In this document: positions 58,699 to 64,000 of the stretch, one piece after another | Layout of the letters: each line of letters opens with the position of its first letter | Numbering within the stretch: the first letter of the stretch is position 1 | NCBI RefSeq assembly: GCF_900155615.1 | Contig: NZ_FUHT01000003.1 | Coordinates: 62,001 to 126,000, forward strand | Length of the DNA stretch: 64,000 nucleotides | Origin: Massiliimalia massiliensis | GTDB lineage: Bacteria > Bacillota > Clostridia > Oscillospirales > Ruminococcaceae | Reading direction: 5' to 3' | Position numbers and translations under genes: made by a program | Notes under the pieces: generated by a model | Databases searched by the model: none | The model's input: only the letters and a program-made list of their open reading frames with translations | What the model was told of the DNA's origin: nothing

Positions 58699-60972
58699 AT
58701 GAAATTTTTAAATGGGATGTGGCAGGTCAAAGAGGGCACCAGCATTTTAAAGGCAAAGCAGGCCTATGAGATTTTTGTCAAGAAGGACAGGGTGCAGATC
58801 ACCGCGCCGACCGTGGTAATCCGTGACCGCGCTCAGACGCTGAACCTGCCTGTTTTGGCCATCGAGCTTTTTTCTCCCAGAAGAGATGTGATCGGGGTAC
58901 GGCTGGCACATTTTTATGGCGTTGCCGAACGGGGGCCGGAATATGAAATCAGCAGCGAGCCAACTGCCGTGGATATCAGCATGACAGATGACGAGGTGAT
59001 CTTTACAAGCGGCGATACCTCGGCCCGCATTAAAAAAGGAGATCAGCTTAGCATTTCCTATTATTACAAAGACCGCTATCTCACCTCTACCGGAGATGGA
59101 CTGACCGGGATGGCCTATGTCAAGCATTCTGACGGAAACAACTATCTGCGTGAAATGCTGAATCTCAGCGTAGGGGAAACCGTTTACGGCCTGGGCGAAC
59201 GCTTCACCCCATTTGTAAAAAATGGGCAGACGGTAGACATCTGGGCGGAGGATGGCGGCACCTGCACGGAAATAGCCTATAAGAACGTCCCGTTTTATAT
59301 GACAAACCGGGGCTATGGGGTGTTTGTCAATTATACCGGGCGCGTTTCCTACGAGGTTGCGAGCGAGGTCGTTTCCAAGCTGCAGTTCAGTGTCCCGGAA
59401 GAGACTATGGAATATTTTGTCCTTGGCGGCGATACCCTGCATAACGTGATCAGCACCTACACAGATCTGACCGGAAAACCAGCCCTGCCGCCGGCCTGGA
59501 GCTTTGGGCTTTGGCTGACCACCTCCTTTACCACCAGCTATGATGAGGATACTGTTAATCAGTTTGTCGATGGAATGGCCCAGAGGGATATCCCGCTGAG
59601 GGTGTTCCATTATGACTGCTTCTGGATGAGGGAATTCAGATGGTGCGATTTTACCTTTGATAACAGAATGTTTCCGGACCCGAAGGAAATGCTGGCCCGA
59701 ATGAAGAAAAAGGGACTCAAAATCTGTGTTTGGATCAACCCCTATATCGGCCAGCTTTCCAGCCTGTTCCGGGAAGGAAAGGAGCAGGGCTATTTCCTGA
59801 AGAAGCCAAACGGGGACGTCTGGCAGTGGGATATGTGGCAGGCGGGGATGGCCTGCGTCGACTTTACCAATCCAGCCGCAGTGGAATGGTATACCGGGAA
59901 ACTGCAGGGGCTGATCGACCTGGGCGTCGATTGCTTTAAAACGGATTTTGGCGAACGGATTCCAACCGATGTCGTTTATTATGACGGTTCCGACCCGCAG
60001 CGGATGCACAATTATTACACCCACATTTACAATAAAGTAGTCTTTGAACTGCTGGAAAAGAATTTCGGCAAGGGTCAGGCGGCACTGTTTGCCCGTTCCG
60101 GCGTGGCAGGCGGACAGCAGTTCCCGATTCATTGGGGCGGCGACTGCTCCGGCACCTACGAGTCGATGGCGGAAACGCTGCGCGGAGGACTGTCTTTGTC
60201 CATGAGCGGATATGCCTTTTGGAGCCATGATATCAGCGGCTTTGAAAGCACTGCGACGCCTGACCTCTATAAGCGCTGGTGTGCGTTCGGGCTGTTATCC
60301 ACCCACAGCCGTCTGCACGGAAGCGGAAGCTACCGCGTCCCGTGGAATTTTGACGAGGAATCCTCGGACGTGCTGCGCTTTTTTACTAATCTGAAATGTA
60401 AATTAATGCCATATCTGTTTTCGGTATCCTGTCAGGCGCATTATACCGGAATTCCAGTGATGCGGAGCATGGTGATGGATCATCAGGACGACAGGGCCTG
60501 CGCTTATCTGGACTGCCAATACAAGCTGGGAGATTCCGTTTTGGTCGCGCCGGTATTCAACGACCGGGGCGAGGTTGATTTCTATCTTCCGGAGGGCACC
60601 TGGACCAGCATACTGGATGGAGAAAAGCTGGAAGGCGGCCGGTGGTATCACCGCGTGTATGATTATTTCGGTCTGGGACTTTTTGTAGCTGAAAATGCTA
60701 TCCTTCCGGTCGGGAAGGTATCTGACCGTCCGGATTACAATTATCTCAACGGAATCACCTATCAGATTGACGAGATAAAGGACGGAGCAGAAACGGCTTT
60801 CCAGGTTTATCAGGAAGACGGCACCTTGGGCGATACTGTTTGTGCAGTCCGTCATGGCAGCAGCCTGACGGTAACGGTTGCAAATGCTGCGTATCCCTGG
60901 CAGGTAAAGGCAGGAAATATGACCGTATCTGCTGAAGTGGGAACGAAGCAGGTGATTATGACCCTAGAGTAG
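58699..60972 (+). CDS. Alpha-xylosidase, GH31 (YicI type)
   Basis: The 757-residue enzyme closely follows E. coli YicI in layout. The N-terminal sandwich has VYGLGERFTPFVKNGQ. The catalytic barrel has the nucleophile Asp in CFKTDFGERIPTD and the acid/base Asp in HWGGDCSGTY, with PPAWSFGLWLTTSF at the barrel start. YicI releases alpha-xylose from isoprimeverose-type ends of xyloglucan. There is no signal peptide, so it acts on imported oligosaccharides. A second GH31 gene follows after 18 bp. Confidence 0.94.
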   Translation: MKFLNGMWQVKEGTSILKAKQAYEIFVKKDRVQITAPTVVIRDRAQTLNLPVLAIELFSPRRDVIGVRLAHFYGVAERGPEYEISSEPTAVDISMTDDEVIFTSGDTSARIKKGDQLSISYYYKDRYLTSTGDGLTGMAYVKHSDGNNYLREMLNLSVGETVYGLGERFTPFVKNGQTVDIWAEDGGTCTEIAYKNVPFYMTNRGYGVFVNYTGRVSYEVASEVVSKLQFSVPEETMEYFVLGGDTLHNVISTYTDLTGKPALPPAWSFGLWLTTSFTTSYDEDTVNQFVDGMAQRDIPLRVFHYDCFWMREFRWCDFTFDNRMFPDPKEMLARMKKKGLKICVWINPYIGQLSSLFREGKEQGYFLKKPNGDVWQWDMWQAGMACVDFTNPAAVEWYTGKLQGLIDLGVDCFKTDFGERIPTDVVYYDGSDPQRMHNYYTHIYNKVVFELLEKNFGKGQAALFARSGVAGGQQFPIHWGGDCSGTYESMAETLRGGLSLSMSGYAFWSHDISGFESTATPDLYKRWCAFGLLSTHSRLHGSGSYRVPWNFDEESSDVLRFFTNLKCKLMPYLFSVSCQAHYTGIPVMRSMVMDHQDDRACAYLDCQYKLGDSVLVAPVFNDRGEVDFYLPEGTWTSILDGEKLEGGRWYHRVYDYFGLGLFVAENAILPVGKVSDRPDYNYLNGITYQIDEIKDGAETAFQVYQEDGTLGDTVCAVRHGSSLTVTVANAAYPWQVKAGNMTVSAEVGTKQVIMTLE

Positions 60973-60990
60973 AAAGGAAGGCAAGGGATT

Positions 60991-63000
60991 ATGATGGCAA
61001 TAGATCAGGAAAAGAGCCGCTTAATTTATCATTATGACGCGGAGGAGCTGTGGATTGAACCGTGGGGCGAAAACAGCCTGCGTGTCCGCGCTACCAAGAC
61101 GGCTGGCATGCCGCAGGAGGATTGGGCGCTGCTGCCGCCGAAGGCCTGCACGCCGGAAATTCAGATCCATGAGGACGGCTCGGCACAGATCAGAAACGGC
61201 AAGCTGGCAGCAAAGCTGACTGCGGCGGGAAAGCTGAGCTTTCACCGGGAGGACGGGACTCTGCTCTTGAATGAGTATGTCCGCAACAGGAGGGATATCA
61301 AGGCGGAGTACTGCTCTGCGCTGGAGGTGGAAGCACGGGAATTCCGGCCGTTAATCGGCGGAGATTACTGCTTGTCTATGCGCTTTGAGTCCACCTCGCC
61401 GGATGAGCGGATTTATGGGATGGGGCAGTATCAGCAGCCCTACCTCAACCTGAAGGGGACTGACCTGGAGCTGGCGCAGCGAAATTCCCAGGCAAGCGTA
61501 CCGTTTGCGCTGTCGTCTCTTGGCTATGGCTTTCTTTGGAATAACCCGGCGGTTGGCCGGGTGACATTTGGAAAGAATATCACTACCTGGGAAGCAAAAT
61601 CCACCAAAATTTTGGACTATTGGATTACTGCCGGCGATACACCGGCTGAAATCGAGGAGGCCTATGCAAAAGCGACTGGCACCGTTCCGATGATGCCTGA
61701 TTTTGCAATGGGCTTTTGGCAGTGCAAGCTGCGCTACCAGACGCAGGAGGAGCTGCTGGAGGTAGCGCGGGAATATAAGCGCCGCAAGCTGCCGATTTCG
61801 GTGATTGTCATTGATTATTTTCACTGGCCGCTGCAGGGCGAATGGAAATTTGATCCCACTTACTGGCCTGATCCGGATGCAATGATTGCCGAGCTCAAAG
61901 AGATGGGAATTGAACTGATGGTATCCATCTGGCCGACTGTGGATTACCGGAGTGAAAATTTCCAGGAAATGAAGGAAAAGGGCTATTTGATCCGGACGGA
62001 ACGCGGTTTCCGGATTGGAATGGACTTTCAGGGCAATACCATCCATTATGACGCGACCCACCCAGGCGCGCGGGAGTATGTCTGGGAAAAGGCAAAGAAA
62101 AATTACTATGATAAGGGAGTCAGACTGTTCTGGCTGGACGAGGCAGAACCGGAATATACTGTCTATGATTTTGATAACTACCGTTATCATCTCGGGCCGA
62201 ATCTTCAGATCGGAAATTATTATCCGGTGATGTATGCGAAAACCTTCTTTGACGGAATGAAAGAGGAAGGACAGGAAAATATCATCAATCTCCTGCGCTG
62301 TGCGTGGGCGGGCAGCCAGAAATACGGCGCGCTGGTTTGGTCTGGGGATATCCATTCCAGCTTTACCTCCCTAAGAAATCAGTTCGCCGCAGGGCTGAAT
62401 ATGGGGATTGCCGGAATTCCGTGGTGGACTACGGACATCGGCGGGTTCCACGGCGGCTGGGTCGATGATCCGGAATTCCATGAGCTGTTGATTCGTTGGT
62501 TTGAATACGGCGCATTCTGTCCGGTCATGCGGCTGCATGGGGACAGGGAACCGCACAAGCCGCAGTATGGCACAACTGGCGGCGCGGCCTGCTTATCCGG
62601 TGCAGATAATGAGGTGTGGTCTTACAGCCCGCAGGTGCTGGAAATCTGCAGCAAATACCTGTTCCTGCGCGAACGGTTAAAGCCATATATTGCAGAACAG
62701 ATGAAAGCGGCGCATGAAAAGGGTACGCCGGTGATGCGTCCGCTGTTCTATGACTTCCCGGATGACAGTGAAGCATGGAAGGCAGAGGATGAATACCTCT
62801 TTGGTCCGGATATTCTGGTTGCTCCGGTATTATATGCAAAACAGAAGGAACGAAAGGTATACCTGCCGGAAGGCTCGGTCTGGACAGACGCCTGGACAAA
62901 GGAAAGGCATCAGGGCGGCCGGACAGTTACCGTGAAAACACCGATTGACCAGATTCCGCTCTTTATCCGAGACGGAAAGGAACTTCCGATAGCTGAATAA
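60991..63000 (+). CDS. GH31 glycosidase (alpha-xylosidase/alpha-glucosidase-like)
   Basis: The 669-residue protein has the GH31 fold: ERIYGMGQYQQPYLNLKG, LGYGFLWNNPAVGRV, the barrel strand MPDFAMGFWQCKLRYQTQEE, and the nucleophile Asp in RLFWLDEAEPEYT. The WSGDIHSSF and WWTTDIGGFHGGW segments surround the acid/base. It differs from its neighbour, so the pair probably cleaves different alpha-linked ends of the same oligosaccharide. The start is one of two adjacent ATG codons after GAAAGGAAGG. Confidence 0.92.
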   Translation: MMAIDQEKSRLIYHYDAEELWIEPWGENSLRVRATKTAGMPQEDWALLPPKACTPEIQIHEDGSAQIRNGKLAAKLTAAGKLSFHREDGTLLLNEYVRNRRDIKAEYCSALEVEAREFRPLIGGDYCLSMRFESTSPDERIYGMGQYQQPYLNLKGTDLELAQRNSQASVPFALSSLGYGFLWNNPAVGRVTFGKNITTWEAKSTKILDYWITAGDTPAEIEEAYAKATGTVPMMPDFAMGFWQCKLRYQTQEELLEVAREYKRRKLPISVIVIDYFHWPLQGEWKFDPTYWPDPDAMIAELKEMGIELMVSIWPTVDYRSENFQEMKEKGYLIRTERGFRIGMDFQGNTIHYDATHPGAREYVWEKAKKNYYDKGVRLFWLDEAEPEYTVYDFDNYRYHLGPNLQIGNYYPVMYAKTFFDGMKEEGQENIINLLRCAWAGSQKYGALVWSGDIHSSFTSLRNQFAAGLNMGIAGIPWWTTDIGGFHGGWVDDPEFHELLIRWFEYGAFCPVMRLHGDREPHKPQYGTTGGAACLSGADNEVWSYSPQVLEICSKYLFLRERLKPYIAEQMKAAHEKGTPVMRPLFYDFPDDSEAWKAEDEYLFGPDILVAPVLYAKQKERKVYLPEGSVWTDAWTKERHQGGRTVTVKTPIDQIPLFIRDGKELPIAE

Positions 63001-63001
63001 A

Positions 63002-63036
63002 GAAAAAAGCAGATGATTGTTTCATCTGCTTTTTTA
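63002..63036 (+). terminator. Intrinsic terminator after the GH31 pair
   Basis: AAAAAAGCAGATGA pairs perfectly with TCATCTGCTTTTTT over a short loop. Confidence 0.9.
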
Positions 63037-63082
63037 ATTGCCTCTTTCTTTTATTCGGGCACATACCGGACAATCCGATGCC

Positions 63083-63091
63083 CATAAATAT
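63083..63091 (+). promoter_or_regulatory. Possible sporulation-type -10 before sigK
   Basis: CATAAATAT resembles the CATA-type -10 used by mother-cell sigma factors E and K. A partial -35 (GCACA, 63059-63063) lies upstream. The fit is incomplete, so this is a suggestion only. Confidence 0.3.
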
Positions 63092-63120
63092 TAGGGTACA
63101 GAAAGGGAGTTGGTAGAATC

Positions 63121-63816
63121 ATGTTGATAGATTGGATATCACTGATTATGGAGCGTCTGCTATATTTGGCGCTTCATGTGGAGGGGATTGGAACATTTCC
63201 TAAACCGCTTTCGGCTGAGGATGAAAAAAAATATTTTTCCTTGATGCAGTCTGGAGATGAAATGGCAAAGGGGAAGCTGGTGGAGCACAATCTGCGTTTG
63301 GTGGCACATATTGCAAAGAAGTATTATGCGTTGAGCGGCGATCAGGACGATTTGATTTCCATTGGTACGATTGGACTCATCAAAGCGATCAACACCTTTT
63401 CTTATGATAAGGGAACCCGCTTTGCAACCTATGCGAGCAGGTGTATTGAAAATGAAATCCTTATGCATTTCCGGAATGTGAAGAAAACGGCCTCCGATGT
63501 CTATATCAGTGATCCAATTGATTCTGATAAGGACGGGAATACCTTGACGCTTATGGATTTGGTTGCAGATGAGACCTGCATGATTGACCGGATTGACCTG
63601 CGCTTAAAATCCGAAAAGCTGTACCGCTTTATAGCTTCCGAGCTGGATGAACGGGAACAGCTTATCATAAAATTGCGGTATGGGCTGCATGGGAAACGCC
63701 CGCTGACCCAAAGGGAGATTGCAAAGCATCTGCATATTTCGCGGTCATACGTTTCCCGGATCGAAAAAAAGGCGCTTTTAACCCTGCGGAAATGCTTTGC
63801 CGGTGATGAATTATAG
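63121..63816 (+). CDS. sigK: RNA polymerase sporulation sigma factor SigK
   Basis: SigK directs late mother-cell gene expression. The 231-residue protein has an N-terminal hydrophobic pro-sequence (about 1-20), then GTFPKPLSAEDEKKYF. Region 2 includes LVEHNLRLVAHIAKKYY, DLISIGTIGLIKAINTF and FATYASRCIENEILMHFR. Region 4 ends TQREIAKHLHISRSYVSRIEKKAL. The gene is intact and is not split by a skin-type element. Proteolytic activation is expected from the pro-sequence. Confidence 0.95.
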   Translation: MLIDWISLIMERLLYLALHVEGIGTFPKPLSAEDEKKYFSLMQSGDEMAKGKLVEHNLRLVAHIAKKYYALSGDQDDLISIGTIGLIKAINTFSYDKGTRFATYASRCIENEILMHFRNVKKTASDVYISDPIDSDKDGNTLTLMDLVADETCMIDRIDLRLKSEKLYRFIASELDEREQLIIKLRYGLHGKRPLTQREIAKHLHISRSYVSRIEKKALLTLRKCFAGDEL

Positions 63817-63822
63817 ATTAAG

Positions 63823-63862
63823 AAGGAGGTGGATGGCGATTTTATCGCCATCCACCTCCTTC
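63823..63862. terminator. Convergent hairpin after sigK
   Basis: AAGGAGGTGGATGGCGAT pairs perfectly with ATCGCCATCCACCTCCTT over TTT (18 bp). There is no T tract, but the position between converging genes fits a bidirectional terminator. Confidence 0.75.
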
Positions 63863-63878
63863 AGTTATGTATCAGTGA

Positions 63879-64000
63879 TTAGAGACCCAACACATCATGA
63901 AGATATCTTCTGGAAACCATTGCGGATTTATAGTTGCAGACCGGCTGAATGTCCAGCTCTACGCACAGCACCCCATCCCAGCCTTTTTTCTTCAGCACGT
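63879..64000 (-). CDS. C-terminus of a sugar phosphate isomerase/epimerase-like protein, partial
   Basis: The last 40 codons of a minus-strand gene are visible and run off the right edge. They include LKKKGWDGVLCVELDIQ and a late RRYLHDVLGL. A GxDGxLxxElD strand near the C-terminus is typical of the xylose isomerase-like TIM barrel family, so I assign it there with moderate confidence. Confidence 0.6.
   Translation of the reverse strand, partial: VLKKKGWDGVLCVELDIQPVCNYKSAMVSRRYLHDVLGL

Noticed and set aside
58747-60228. A 493-codon open frame on the minus strand
   Set aside because: It lies wholly antisense to the YicI-type alpha-xylosidase gene and resembles no protein family. The plus-strand gene has full motifs.
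61351-62355. A 334-codon minus-strand open frame
   Set aside because: It is antisense to the second GH31 gene, and its product has no recognisable domain.
1-64000. CRISPR arrays, tRNA or rRNA genes, insertion sequences, prophage
   Set aside because: I looked for regular direct repeats, transposase or integrase motifs and cloverleaf-like sequences and found none that hold up by eye.

Overview
The window is about 64 kb of a spore-forming, anaerobic, Gram-positive Clostridia chromosome, most likely a gut member of the Oscillospiraceae/Ruminococcaceae. This placement is inferred from gene content, with no marker-gene search. The sporulation genes spoIIR and sigK, an [FeFe]-hydrogenase maturase (hydE), perR with rubrerythrin, Firmicutes-type ribosomal leaders, a Prp-processed L27 and several glycan hydrolases support it. 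Coding density is high. I see no rRNA, tRNA, CRISPR array, prophage or insertion sequence. Both edges cut genes: dapA on the left and a TIM-barrel sugar isomerase-like gene on the right.

Layout: 0-5 kb holds dapA-dapB, a YbaK-type deacylase, the rplU-prp-rpmA-obg block and mini-RNase III. 5-13 kb holds a YitT protein, larB-larC for nickel-pincer cofactor synthesis, an aminotransferase, an acyltransferase, a lipid kinase and coaX. 13-26 kb holds cardiolipin synthase, a GH172-type protein, the ACT/UPF0210 pair, a PHP phosphatase, an Lrp-aminotransferase pair, a DUF362 ferredoxin protein, ispE, spoIIR, hflX and lrgAB. 26-32 kb is a ribosome and housekeeping run: rplS-lepB-rbgA-rnhB-yraN, then an M19 dipeptidase and thrC. 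32-42 kb holds a phosphoesterase, tig-clpP-clpX, perR-rbr, an ATP-grasp ligase with an aspartate racemase, and hydE. 42-49 kb is a minus-strand operon for beta-mannosyl-GlcNAc-type glycans (nucleotidyltransferase, sugar kinase, nagB, beta-mannosidase), followed by birA. 49-58 kb is a mix of small and membrane proteins. 58-64 kb has two tandem GH31 glycosidases, sigK and a partial gene.

Two observations stand out. First, yraN has no usable start codon. It is joined to rnhB by what looks like a complete dnaX-type -1 frameshift cassette: an AGGAGG sequence 10 nt upstream, the slippery heptamer A_AAA_AAG directly before the rnhB stop, and a 7-bp hairpin 7 nt downstream. Second, a recurrent translation-initiation element occurs before several unrelated genes. 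It is an AGAAAGGAG Shine-Dalgarno set about 30-36 nt from the start codon, with a hairpin filling the gap. Four copies share sequence; three more share the layout with different stem sequences.

Other points of interest are a carbonic anhydrase-like/VOC fusion, the spoIIR ribosome binding site buried in a 20-bp hairpin, a possible attenuator before lrgAB, and a probable D-aspartate cross-bridge operon in an organism that also has the diaminopimelate pathway.
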